Shown here: positions 8,747 through 16,479 of the stretch, piece by piece
Position numbering within the stretch: the first letter of the stretch is position 1
Layout of the letters: every line of letters starts with the position of its first letter
DNA from: Actinacidiphila guanduensis
GTDB taxonomy: Bacteria; Actinomycetota; Actinomycetes; Streptomycetales; Streptomycetaceae
Direction: 5' to 3'
NCBI RefSeq assembly: GCF_900103985.1
Contig: NZ_FNIE01000016.1
Span: 62,001 to 126,000, forward strand
DNA length: 64,000 nt
Notes under the pieces: generated by a model
What the model was told of the DNA's origin: nothing
What the model saw: the letters and a program-made list of their open reading frames with translations, nothing else
Databases searched by the model: none
Position numbers and translations under genes: made by a program

Positions 8747-9892
8747 TCAGGCCCCTGCCAGCCGCTCCAGCGCCTGCGGCACCTCGTCCACGCCGTCCAC
8801 CAGGGCGATCCGCGCCGCCATCGCCTCACCGGCCGCCAAGGCCTCCAGCAGCGGCCACACCGGCAGTTCTTCCGTCCAGTGCGCCCGGTCCACCAGGACC
8901 AGCGGCACCGGGGCGCCGCGCGAGAGGTAGTAGTTCGGCGTCGCCGCCTCGAAGACCTCCTGCACGGTGCCCGCCGCGCCCGGCAGGAACACCACGCCCG
9001 AGGTGGAGCGCGACAGCAGGCCGTCCTCGCGGGTGGCGTTGGCGAAGAACTTCCCGATGTGCGCGGCGAACGGGTTCGACGGCTCGTGCCCGTAGAACCA
9101 CGTCGGCAGGCTGCAGGACGGCCCGCCGTCCGGCCAGCGCTCGCGCACCGCGAAGGCGGCCGCGGCCCAGTCGCCCACCGAGGGGTGGTACGAGGGTGTC
9201 CGCGCCAGCAGTTCGAGCGCCTTGCCGAGCATCACGTCGTCATAGGGCGCCGCATAGGCGCCCAGGTTGACCGCCTCCATGGCGCCGGGGCCGCCGCCCG
9301 TCACCACGGTCAGGCCCTCGCGGGCCAGCGCCCGCCCCAGCCGCGCCGCGCCCTCGTAGTCGGCCGTGCCGCGCCGCAGGGCGTGCCCGCCCATGACGCC
9401 GACCACGCGCTGCCCGCGCAGCCGGTCGTCCAGGGCGACGGAGACCGCGTCGTCGTGGATGGAGCGCAGCATGGAGGCGAACACGTCCTCCTCGGCGGCG
9501 GTGCGCTGCGCCCAGGCGTGGGTCAGGGCGTCGGGCGTCGCCGGGTAGCCGTCCTCGGCGAGCCCGGCGTAGAGCTCGTCGGGGGTGTAGGGCGCCGCCC
9601 GGTAGGGATCGAAGGGCAGGTCCGGTATCGGCGGGAAGACCAGGGCCCCGCCCGCGCGCACGTGCGCCAGCGCCTGCGGCTCCATGGGGCAGCCGAGGAA
9701 CACCGCCTGCGCCGTGTCGGTGACCAGCAGCGCGAAGGTCCGCTCCGTCAGATCCACCGCCTGCACCCGGCAGCCGGCGAACGACCCGCTCAGGGCGACC
9801 TCGTCGAACTCCTCCAGCGTTTCGATCTTCCTGGCCTTGCGCGGGTCTTGCGGCGGGTGCGGGACATCGGTGGGGGGAGTGTGGGTGGGCAC
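8747..9892 (-). CDS. LOG-family Rossmann protein, two-part, variant motif
   Basis: A nucleotide-binding Rossmann-fold protein of the LOG (lysine-decarboxylase-like, cytokinin phosphoribohydrolase) superfamily; GTG start at 9892, 381 aa. Residues 1-150 form an N-terminal part of unknown fold that is longer than in plant-type LOG proteins. The Rossmann core begins with RVVGVMGGHALRRG, followed by VVTGGGPGAMEAVNLGAY and FLPGAAGTVQEVFEA. In classical LOG enzymes the last motif is PGGxGTxxE. Here the second Gly is Ala (PGAAGT) and Glu is kept after a Gln. Activity on cytokinin ribotides is therefore uncertain; a nucleotide hydrolase role is only inferred. It converges with thiQ. Confidence 0.75.
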   Translation of the reverse strand: MPTHTPPTDVPHPPQDPRKARKIETLEEFDEVALSGSFAGCRVQAVDLTERTFALLVTDTAQAVFLGCPMEPQALAHVRAGGALVFPPIPDLPFDPYRAAPYTPDELYAGLAEDGYPATPDALTHAWAQRTAAEEDVFASMLRSIHDDAVSVALDDRLRGQRVVGVMGGHALRRGTADYEGAARLGRALAREGLTVVTGGGPGAMEAVNLGAYAAPYDDVMLGKALELLARTPSYHPSVGDWAAAAFAVRERWPDGGPSCSLPTWFYGHEPSNPFAAHIGKFFANATREDGLLSRSTSGVVFLPGAAGTVQEVFEAATPNYYLSRGAPVPLVLVDRAHWTEELPVWPLLEALAAGEAMAARIALVDGVDEVPQALERLAGA

Positions 9893-10262
9893 GCCTGCAC
9901 CCTAGCGTGCGCGGCCACGGCTGGGCCGGGTGCCTCGGCGGCCGGCGGGGGAGGTGTCGCGGGCGGCTACGCGAGTGACGCCGGCTCGGTACGGGCCCCG
10001 CGGAGGCGGCTGGGCCAGGCCGGTCACTGCCTTGCCGGTGCGGGGCGGCCGGTACGGGCCCGGCCGCCGTTCAGGCCCTTGGATCGCGGCTTCGCCGGTA
10101 CGGTGTCTCGGCGCCGGTCTCGAAGCGCGGGCTTCGCGGGGGCGGCGATACGGCCGCGCCGGCTCCCGCGGCCGGCACGGGGTCGGAGGCGGAGCCGTAC
10201 CGCCCGGGCATCCTGGAGGCGCGACCCACGACGCCGACTCGGCGCAGCGCGCGGGTGCCCGG
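9893..10262. other. 370-bp gene-free stretch
   Basis: No reading frame here has a recognisable product. The DNA is full of GTACGGGC-like and CGGCCGG words. A 9-bp perfect inverted repeat, GGCGGCCGG at 10044-10052 and CCGGCCGCC at 10060-10068, may terminate transcription entering from the upstream minus-strand permease gene. The LOG-family promoter should lie close to 9893, but I find no convincing -10 or -35. Confidence 0.4.
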
Positions 10263-11384
10263 CTAGGGCTTCGGCGACATGGCGGCGACGAGGAGCGCCG
10301 GCAGCAGGAAGGCCACCAGCAGCACCCCGGCGCGCAGGGCGAGCACCGAGCGCAGCACCGCGGGGGAGACGGCCAGGTCGCGCATCGTGGCGGCGGCAGG
10401 TCGGCGCGTGCTGCGCGACTCCACCGCGGCCATGGCGGCGATGGCCAGGACGCACACCGCGACCAGCGTGGCCGCGAAGACGGTGACGTGGCCCAGCGGG
10501 TGGCCCGGCCGCAGCCCGTGCGCCGAGACGGCCGCGGCCGTGGCCGCCGAGAGCAGGCCGAGCGGCGGGCCGATCCGGTGCGCTTCCTGCTGCAGCGCCC
10601 GGCCCGACAGCAGCCGGATCGCGCCGGGGCGGAAAGCGGCCAGCAGCCGCCCGCCCAGGTGGACCAGGCCGGGCCCGGCGAGGACCAGGCCCACGGCGGC
10701 CAGCACCCAGCCGCCGGCCGCGGCGGACGCGATGGAGCCCAGGCCGCTGGGCAGCGGGATGTCGTGGCCGCCGGGGGCGCCCGCCTCCACCCCGAGCCCC
10801 GCGGCCACCAGGGCGATACCCCAGGGCAGCCCGGACGGGGTGCCCGAGGGCTCATCGGATGAGGTGCGGCGCCCGGTGCCCAGCCGCCCTGTGGCCGCGG
10901 TCACGCCCGCGGCCACGGGGACCACCGCGAGCAGGGTCACCACACCGGCGGGCGGCAGGTGGTGGCCGGTGGCGAGCAGCCCTGGGGCGATGCCGTGGTA
11001 CGGGCCGCCGGCCAGGTCGCCGCGCAGCAGCAGGAAGAGCGGCAGCGCCACCACGCTGCCCGCGGCGCACACCACCGCGGCGCTCGCCGCGCCCAGCAGC
11101 ACCAGCCCGCTGCGGCCCAGGCCCGCCGCGTCCAGCCCGGCCCGCGGCCAGGCCGCCGGCTGTGCCCTGGCAACGGCGACCGCCAGCTGCACGGTGACCA
11201 CGACCGGGACCACGCACCAGCCGAGCCGCACCACTGCGTCCGAGGTACCGGCGTTCGGATGCGCCAGCGCCCACCCGAGCGCGCCGAGCAACAGCAGCCC
11301 GGTCCCGCAGGACGCGAGCCCCACCAGCAGCCAGCGCGAAGCAGCCGCCGGCCCCGACCCCTTGAGCACCCGAAGACTCAGCAC
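10263..11384 (-). CDS. Integral membrane protein, probable ABC permease partner
   Basis: A 373-aa polytopic membrane protein of unknown substrate. The GTG at 11384 is chosen because GAGGGGG lies 12-18 bases upstream and the protein becomes hydrophobic at once (VLSLRVLKGSG then WLLVGLASCGTGLLLLGAL). Eight or nine hydrophobic segments can be drawn, the last being LRAGVLLVAFLLPALLVAAM. I see no large extracellular domain of the FtsX/MacB kind, and the chain is about half the size of typical FtsX-like permeases. It is assigned to transport only because an ABC ATPase gene lies upstream on the same strand. Between them is a 478-bp spacer carrying a tandem repeat, which is unusual for such a pair. 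Confidence 0.65.
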   Translation of the reverse strand: MLSLRVLKGSGPAAASRWLLVGLASCGTGLLLLGALGWALAHPNAGTSDAVVRLGWCVVPVVVTVQLAVAVARAQPAAWPRAGLDAAGLGRSGLVLLGAASAAVVCAAGSVVALPLFLLLRGDLAGGPYHGIAPGLLATGHHLPPAGVVTLLAVVPVAAGVTAATGRLGTGRRTSSDEPSGTPSGLPWGIALVAAGLGVEAGAPGGHDIPLPSGLGSIASAAAGGWVLAAVGLVLAGPGLVHLGGRLLAAFRPGAIRLLSGRALQQEAHRIGPPLGLLSAATAAAVSAHGLRPGHPLGHVTVFAATLVAVCVLAIAAMAAVESRSTRRPAAATMRDLAVSPAVLRSVLALRAGVLLVAFLLPALLVAAMSPKP

Positions 11385-11441
11385 CCCCGCACCCCCTCGC
11401 CATGGACGCCCAGCCGCCCGGATTCCTGAGTGTCGCGGCGG

Positions 11442-11790
11442 CACCCGCACGCCTGGTGTGCACTGAGCGACTTGGGTCCCATGGACGCGAAAGCTGTCTG
11501 CGAGGTGTCGGCTGATGCCTCGCCTTGGGGCGGCCTGCCTGGGCGCCTGAATGCCGTGGGCGCGAGTTGGCACCCGTGCGCCTGGTGCGCGGTGAGCGAC
11601 CTGGCCCCCATGGACGCGGAGCTTGTCTGCGGGGTCTGGGCCGATCCCTCGCCCTGGGGTGGTGTGCTCAGGTGCCTGAGGGCCGTGGGCGCGAGCCGGC
11701 ACCTGGGCGTCTGGTGCGCGCGGAGTGACCTGGCCGCCATGGGTGCGTGTCCGGGCCCGGTCTCCTGGGGTGCGCGGCTCGCCTCCTGGG
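11442..11790. repeat. Imperfect tandem repeat, 129-bp period, within a 478-bp gene-free gap
   Basis: Units begin at 11442, 11571 and 11700, each opening with CACC, then a G/C-rich stretch and CTGGTGYGC. The period is exactly 129 bp for the first two intervals. Shared blocks include GAGCGACYTGG, CCCATGGACGCG, CTCGCCYTGGGG and GCCGTGGGCGCGAG. The third copy is shortened and fades after about 11765. The gap 11385-11862 lies between the ABC ATPase and permease genes and holds nothing else I can identify. The plus-strand frame through the repeats has strong third-position GC, but it runs antisense into the ATPase gene. Confidence 0.8.
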
Positions 11791-11862
11791 TGCCGGCCGA
11801 CACCCAAGTGCTGCGGAGGGACGCCCTTGATGCGGTGCGGCGCCCCACGGTCGTGGGCGCGC

Positions 11863-12591
11863 TCATACGCTTGCCGGCCATGGCTGGGTCGGGTCGAGGC
11901 TGCGGGCCGGGGAGAGGGCGCCGTGGCGCCCGTCGACCAGGGCGACCGTGCGATCGGCGAAGCGGGCGGTCTCCGGGTCGCTCGTGGCGAGCAGGACCGT
12001 GATGCCGTGGGTGCGGGCCGCGCTGGTGAGGGTGCGCAGCACCTGGGCGCGGTCGCCGCAGTGCAGCGTGGCGGTCGGCTCGTCGGCGAAGACCACCGCG
12101 GGCTCCGCCACCAGCGCCCTGGCGACGGCCACGCGCTGCTGCGCGGCCGGCGGGAGCACTCCGGGTCTGCGCCGGGCCGCCTCGCCGATGTCCAGCCGGT
12201 CCAGCCACTCCTGGGCGGCCTTGCGCGCCGCTTTGGCGCGCTCGCCGCGCAGCAGCAGCGGCAGCGCGGCGTTCTCCCAGGCGTTGAGCTCCGGCAGCAG
12301 TTGCGCGTCGGCGCCGATCCAGCCGAAGCGGTCCCGGCGCAGCCGCTCGCGGGCGGATTCCGGCAGCGTCGCAAGGGCGGTGCCCTCGAAGGCCACCTCG
12401 CCCTCGTCGGGCACGATCTGGCCGGAGAGGCAGCGCAGCAGCGTCGTCTTGCCCGCGCCCCTGGGGCCGGCCAGCGCGAGGATCTCGCCGGCCCGCGCCT
12501 CGAGGGACACCCCGGTCAGCGCGGGGGAGTCGCGGTAGGAGTGGCACAGGCCACGGGCCCGCAGCAGGTCGATGTCGGGCGGGGTCTCCAT
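11863..12591 (-). CDS. ABC transporter ATP-binding protein, degenerate signature
   Basis: A single ABC ATPase domain, 242 aa. The ATG at 12591 is preceded by a perfect GGAGGT five bases away, so upstream in-frame starts are rejected. Walker A is GPRGAGKTT and Walker B AVVFADEPTATL, followed by the switch region LLATSDPETARFAD, in which the usual His is replaced. The signature LSGGQ is replaced by LPPAAQQRVAVARAL, so the two glycines that touch the partner's ATP are lost. It looks like the LolD/MacB/BceA exporter class by its FGWIGADAQLLPELNAWENAALPLLLRG segment. The partner is probably the membrane protein at 10263-11384. Function unknown. Confidence 0.8.
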   Translation of the reverse strand: METPPDIDLLRARGLCHSYRDSPALTGVSLEARAGEILALAGPRGAGKTTLLRCLSGQIVPDEGEVAFEGTALATLPESARERLRRDRFGWIGADAQLLPELNAWENAALPLLLRGERAKAARKAAQEWLDRLDIGEAARRRPGVLPPAAQQRVAVARALVAEPAVVFADEPTATLHCGDRAQVLRTLTSAARTHGITVLLATSDPETARFADRTVALVDGRHGALSPARSLDPTQPWPASV

Positions 12592-12661
12592 GCCGTACCT
12601 CCGCGGGTCGCGTGTCGTCTCCCGGGCGCGCCAGGCGCGGCCGTTCACACCGGAAACGAGC

Positions 12662-12687
12662 CCGGGGAGAGTGCGGTCACTCCCCGG
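12662..12687 (-). other. Hairpin upstream of the ABC ATPase gene
   Basis: CCGGGGAG (12662-12669) and CTCCCCGG (12680-12687) form an 8-bp perfect stem that extends inward by GTG/CAC with a small bulge. It sits 71 bases before the ATPase start, in the leader or promoter region. It may be a regulatory stem or an mRNA end. Confidence 0.35.
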
Positions 12688-12761
12688 CACGGTAGGAGGC
12701 CCGCCCGCGCGGGCCGGGCAGACGCGGCCGCGGCACGGCCCGGGGGCGCCCGTTCGGGCGA

Positions 12762-12787
12762 GCGGCCGGCCCGTGAGGACCGGCCGC
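12762..12787 (-). terminator. Hairpin after the class III aminotransferase gene
   Basis: GCGGCCGG (12762-12769) and CCGGCCGC (12780-12787) pair perfectly around a 10-base loop, starting about 28 bases past the aminotransferase stop. It is likely the terminator of the regulator-aminotransferase transcript. Confidence 0.5.
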
Positions 12788-12814
12788 CCGGGACCCGGGG
12801 ACGTACAGGGGCGG

Positions 12815-14185
12815 CTACAGCTGCTTCCACGCGTCGGTGAGCACCGAGCGCAGCACGTCCTCGATCTCGTCGAAGAGCGCCTGGTCGGAGATGAGCGGCG
12901 GGGCCAGCTGCACCACCGGGTCGCCGCGGTCGTCGGCCCGGCAGTACAGCCCGGCGTCGAAGAGCGCCTTGGACAGGAAGCCGTACAGGACGCGCTCGGT
13001 CTCCTCGGCGGTGAACGTCTCCTTGGTCTCCTTGTCCTTCACCAGCTCGATGCCGTAGAAGAAGCCGTTGCCGCGCACGTCGCCGACGATCGGGAGGTCG
13101 TGCAGCCGGTTCAGGGTGGCGAAGAAGGCGGCCTCGTTGTCGAGCACGTGCCGGTTGAGCTGCTCGCGCTCGAAGATGTCGAGGTTGGCCAGGCCGACGG
13201 CGGCCGAGACGGGGTGGCCGGCGAAGGTGTAGCCGTGCAGGAAGGTGTTCCGCCCGGAGTAGAAGGGCTCGGCGACCCGGTCGGAGACGATGCACGCTCC
13301 TATCGGCGAGTAGCCGGAGGTCATGCCCTTGGCGCAGGTGATCATGTCCGGCACGTAGTCGAACTTGTCGCAGGCGAACATGGTGCCCAGCCGGCCGAAG
13401 GCGCAGATCACCTCGTCGGAGACGAGCAGCACCTCGTACCGGTCGCAGATCTCGCGCACCCGGCGGAAGTACCCGGGGGGCGGCGGGAAGCAGCCGCCGG
13501 CGTTCTGCACCGGCTCCAGCACGACCGCCGCGACCGTCTCGGGGCCCTCGAAGAGGATCTGCTGCTCGATCTGGTCGGCGGCCCAGCGGCCGAACGCCTC
13601 GGGGTCGTCGCCGAAGAGGGGCGCGCGGTAGATGTTGGTGTTGGGCACCTTACGGGCGCCGGGCACCAGCGGCTCGAAGGGCGCCTTCAGGGCGGGCAGA
13701 CCGGTGATGGACAGGGCGCCCTGGGGGGTGCCGTGGTAGGCGACCGCCCGGGAGATCACCTTGTACTTCGTGGGGTTGCCGGTCAGCTTGTGATACTGCT
13801 TGGCGAGCTTCCAGGCGGTCTCCACCGCCTCGCCGCCGCCGGTGGTGAAGAAGACCTTGTTCAGGTCGCCCGGCGCGTAGCCGGCCAGCCGCTCGGCCAG
13901 CTCGACCGCCTTGGGGTGGGCGTAGCTCCAGATGGGGAAGTAGGCCAGCTCCTGCGCCTGCTTGGCGGCGGTCTCGGCCAGCTCCCGGCGGCCGTGGCCG
14001 GCGTTCACCACGAACAGGCCGGACAGCCCGTCGATGTAGCGCTTGCCGTGGTCGTCGTAGATGTAGCTGCCCTCACCGCGCACGATGGTCGGCACCGGGG
14101 CGTCCTCGTAGGACCACATGCGGGTGAAGTGCATCCACAGGTGGTCGTACGCGGTCTTCGACGGGTCAGCGTTCGGAGAGGTCAT
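12815..14185 (-). CDS. Class III (omega) aminotransferase, probably polyamine/GABA-type
   Basis: A PLP-dependent fold type I transaminase of class III, 456 aa, ATG at 14185. The PLP site is visible: TTGGGEAVETAWKLAKQYH binds phosphate, LLVSDEVICAFGRLG carries the Asp that contacts the pyridine ring, and MITCAKGMTSGYSPIG holds the Schiff-base Lys. The sequence belongs to the putrescine/beta-alanine:pyruvate-type group, with the N-terminal HLWMHFTRM typical of them. Its start is 2 bp from the stop of the Lrp/AsnC gene, so both share a transcript, and an aminobutyraldehyde-type dehydrogenase is divergent. This strongly suggests a diamine-to-aminoaldehyde step in polyamine breakdown, as I recall for the orthologous S. 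coelicolor SCO5655-SCO5657 locus. Confidence 0.88.
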   Translation of the reverse strand: MTSPNADPSKTAYDHLWMHFTRMWSYEDAPVPTIVRGEGSYIYDDHGKRYIDGLSGLFVVNAGHGRRELAETAAKQAQELAYFPIWSYAHPKAVELAERLAGYAPGDLNKVFFTTGGGEAVETAWKLAKQYHKLTGNPTKYKVISRAVAYHGTPQGALSITGLPALKAPFEPLVPGARKVPNTNIYRAPLFGDDPEAFGRWAADQIEQQILFEGPETVAAVVLEPVQNAGGCFPPPPGYFRRVREICDRYEVLLVSDEVICAFGRLGTMFACDKFDYVPDMITCAKGMTSGYSPIGACIVSDRVAEPFYSGRNTFLHGYTFAGHPVSAAVGLANLDIFEREQLNRHVLDNEAAFFATLNRLHDLPIVGDVRGNGFFYGIELVKDKETKETFTAEETERVLYGFLSKALFDAGLYCRADDRGDPVVQLAPPLISDQALFDEIEDVLRSVLTDAWKQL

Positions 14186-14187
14186 GG

Positions 14188-14664
14188 CTATCTGGTTCCC
14201 CAGGTGTAGGTCTGCTTGCGCAGCTTGAGGTAGACGAAGCTCTCGGTGGCGCGCACGCCGGGCAGCGCCCGGATGCGCTTGTTGACCAGCTCCAGCAGGT
14301 GGTCGTCGTCCTCGCAGACGATCTCCACCAGCAGGTCGAAGGAGCCGGCGGTGATCACGACGTACTCGACCTCGTCGAGGGCGGCGAGCGCGTCGGCGAC
14401 CGGCTCCAGGTCGCCCTCCACGGTGATGCCGACCATGGCCTGGCGGCGGAAGCCCACGGTGAGCGGGTCGGTCACCGCGACGATCTGCATCACGCCCTGG
14501 TCCAGCAGCTTCTGCACCCGCTGCCGTACGGCCGCCTCGGACAGCCCCACCGCCTTGCCGATGGCCGCGTACGGGCGGCGCCCGTCCTCCTGGAGCTGTT
14601 CGATGATCGCTTTGGAGACGGCGTCCATGGAGCCCGGGGCGCCGTTCATGTCACGAGTGGCCAC
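14188..14664 (-). CDS. Lrp/AsnC-family transcriptional regulator
   Basis: A DNA-binding regulator of the feast/famine family, 158 aa from the GTG at 14664; ATG codons at 14649 and 14628 are alternatives, and no start has a clear ribosome-binding site. The N-terminal winged helix reads SKAIIEQLQEDGRRPYAAI then GKAVGLSEAAVRQRVQKLLD, with the recognition helix in SEAAVRQRV. The C-terminal ligand-sensing RAM domain contains VVITAGSFDLLVEIVCEDDD. It lies in an operon with the aminotransferase and divergent to the dehydrogenase, so it probably controls both from the 14665-14858 gap. The S. coelicolor gene at this position is, from memory, the polyamine-utilization repressor EpuRI. Confidence 0.9.
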   Translation of the reverse strand: MATRDMNGAPGSMDAVSKAIIEQLQEDGRRPYAAIGKAVGLSEAAVRQRVQKLLDQGVMQIVAVTDPLTVGFRRQAMVGITVEGDLEPVADALAALDEVEYVVITAGSFDLLVEIVCEDDDHLLELVNKRIRALPGVRATESFVYLKLRKQTYTWGTR

Positions 14665-14858
14665 GCGCACCACTGTGCAGGAGAGGTCGGCGGTCCCGCA
14701 AGCCTTGCACGATGAATTCCGTTGCCGTAAGCCAGCTGTAACACCGAATCGGTTGTTCTGGCATGGCGGGTGTGTCGAATACGGCAGTCCTGGCGTTAAG
14801 CTGGGCGTCGTCTCACTTCTTGGACATGAACCTCCGTGACCCTCAGGGAGCAAGCGCC
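14665..14858. promoter_or_regulatory. Divergent regulatory region of the regulator and dehydrogenase genes
   Basis: This 194-bp gap is the most AT-rich stretch nearby, for example around TTGCACGATGAATTCCG (14705 on) and CTGTAACACCGAATCGGTTG. It must contain both promoters. TAAGCT near 14796 is a possible -10 for the dehydrogenase. No single clear operator palindrome can be drawn, as is common for Lrp sites. Confidence 0.5.
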
Positions 14859-16295
14859 GTGACCGAACTCCGTACTCTGCGCAACTACATCGACGGAGAA
14901 TTCCGCGACGCCGCCGACGGGCGCACCACCGAGGTGGTCAGCCCCGTGACCGGGCGGGCCTACGCGGTCGCCCCGCTGTCCGGGGCGGCCGACGTGGACG
15001 CGGCCATGGCCGCCGCCAAGGCGGCCTTCCCCGGCTGGCGCGACACCACTCCGGCCGAGCGGCAGAAGGCGCTGCTGAGGATCGCCGACGCCGTGGAGGT
15101 GCGGGCGGACGAGCTCATCGCGGTCGAGAGCGAGAACACCGGCAAGCCGCTGGCGCTCACCGCCAGCGAGGAGATCCCGCCGATGGTCGACCAGATCCGG
15201 TTCTTCGCCGGCGCCGCCCGGATGCTGGAGGGCCGCTCCGCGGGCGAGTACATGGAGGGCATGACCTCGATCGTGCGGCGCGAGCCGGTCGGGGTGTGCG
15301 CGCAGGTCGCCCCCTGGAACTACCCGATGATGATGGCGGTGTGGAAGTTCGCGCCGGCCATCGCCGCCGGCAACACGGTGGTGCTCAAGCCGTCGGACAC
15401 CACCCCGGCCTCCACCGTGCTGCTCGCCGAGATCCTCGGCGGCATCCTGCCCAAGGGTGTCTTCAACGTGGTCTGCGGCGACCGCGACACCGGCCGGCTG
15501 ATGGTCGAGCACCCGGTGCCCGCGATGGCGTCCATCACCGGCTCGGTGCGGGCCGGCAAGGAGGTGGCCGGGTCCGCCGCCAAGGACGTCAAGCGGGTGC
15601 ACCTGGAGCTGGGCGGCAAGGCACCGGTCGTGGTCTTCGAGGACGTCGACATCCCCAAGGCGGTCGAGGACATCGCGGTGGCCGGCTTCTTCAACGCCGG
15701 GCAGGACTGCACCGCCGCCACCCGCGTGCTGGTGCACGAGTCGATCCACGACGAGTTCACCGCCGCCCTCACCAAGGCCGCCGCCGCCACCAAGACCGGC
15801 CTGCCCGACGACGAGGACGTGCTCTACGGCCCGCTCAACAACGAGCGCCAGCTCGCCCAGGTGGCCGGCTTCATCGAGCGGCTGCCCGCCCACGCCAAGG
15901 TGGAGACCGGCGGCCGCCGGGTCGGCGAGGAGGGCTGGTTCTACGCCCCCACGGTCGTCTCCGGCGTGCGCCAGGACGACGAGATCGTGCAGCGCGAGGT
16001 GTTCGGGCCGGTCATCACCGTGCAGCCGTTCCGCGACGAGGAGCAGGCCGTGGAGTGGGCCAACGACGTCGAGTACGGCCTCGCCTCCTCGGTGTGGACC
16101 CGCGACCACGGCCGCGCCATGCGGATGTCCAAGAAGCTCGACTTCGGCTGCGTGTGGATCAACACCCACATCCCGCTGGTCGCCGAGATGCCGCACGGCG
16201 GCTTCAAGGAGTCCGGCTACGGCAAGGACCTGTCGGCCTACGGCTTCGAGGACTACACGCGGATCAAGCACGTGATGACGTCGCTGGACGCCTGA
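14859..16295 (+). CDS. Gamma-aminobutyraldehyde-type dehydrogenase
   Basis: An NAD(P)-dependent aldehyde dehydrogenase, 478 aa. The GTG at 14859 is chosen for the AGGGAG at 14845-14850 and the fit of VTELRTLRNYIDGEF with ALDH N termini. The cofactor-binding region is APWNYPMMM and VLKPSDTTP; the catalytic Glu is in LELGGKAPVVVF and the nucleophile Cys in FFNAGQDCTAATR. It ends with the family's GGFKESGYGKDLSAYGFEDYT. The best match by eye is to gamma-aminobutyraldehyde/betaine aldehyde dehydrogenases. Its divergence from the Lrp regulator and the transaminase fits oxidation of 4-aminobutanal to GABA. Exact substrate is inferred. Confidence 0.85.
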   Translation: MTELRTLRNYIDGEFRDAADGRTTEVVSPVTGRAYAVAPLSGAADVDAAMAAAKAAFPGWRDTTPAERQKALLRIADAVEVRADELIAVESENTGKPLALTASEEIPPMVDQIRFFAGAARMLEGRSAGEYMEGMTSIVRREPVGVCAQVAPWNYPMMMAVWKFAPAIAAGNTVVLKPSDTTPASTVLLAEILGGILPKGVFNVVCGDRDTGRLMVEHPVPAMASITGSVRAGKEVAGSAAKDVKRVHLELGGKAPVVVFEDVDIPKAVEDIAVAGFFNAGQDCTAATRVLVHESIHDEFTAALTKAAAATKTGLPDDEDVLYGPLNNERQLAQVAGFIERLPAHAKVETGGRRVGEEGWFYAPTVVSGVRQDDEIVQREVFGPVITVQPFRDEEQAVEWANDVEYGLASSVWTRDHGRAMRMSKKLDFGCVWINTHIPLVAEMPHGGFKESGYGKDLSAYGFEDYTRIKHVMTSLDA

Positions 16296-16330
16296 GCACT
16301 TCAGCGCCCTGAGCACCCTGGTGGCGAGGC

Positions 16331-16427
16331 GGCACCCGGGTGCCTTGATGCGAACCCATGGGCGCGGGGCGGCGGCAGGGGAGCAGGCCGCTCCCTTGCG
16401 GCGGAACCCGCGCCCCGCCCCGTGCCC
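16331..16427. terminator. Palindrome plus long hairpin between convergent genes
   Basis: GGCACCCGGGTGCC at 16331-16344 is a perfect 14-base palindrome. Downstream, GGGC-G-CGGGGCGG (16360-16372) pairs with CCGCCCCG-T-GCCC (16415-16427): 12 pairs plus one mismatch. The position between the converging dehydrogenase and GDPD genes fits a bidirectional terminator. Confidence 0.5.
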
Positions 16428-16479
16428 AGGGCGCCGCACATGAGCACATGGGCACCTGAGGCGGAGCCCGGCGCCCGTT

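Noticed and set aside
11430..12002. Plus-strand frame through the 129-bp repeat, 190 codons, Trp/Cys-rich
   Set aside because: Its second half is antisense to the ABC ATPase gene, there is no good ribosome-binding site, and other frames are also open. Kept only as a possibility in the repeat finding.
11385..12374. 330-codon upstream extension of the membrane protein frame
   Set aside because: The extension is Arg/Pro/His-rich repeat and shadow of the ATPase gene; the GTG at 11384 has a proper ribosome-binding site and begins the hydrophobic protein.
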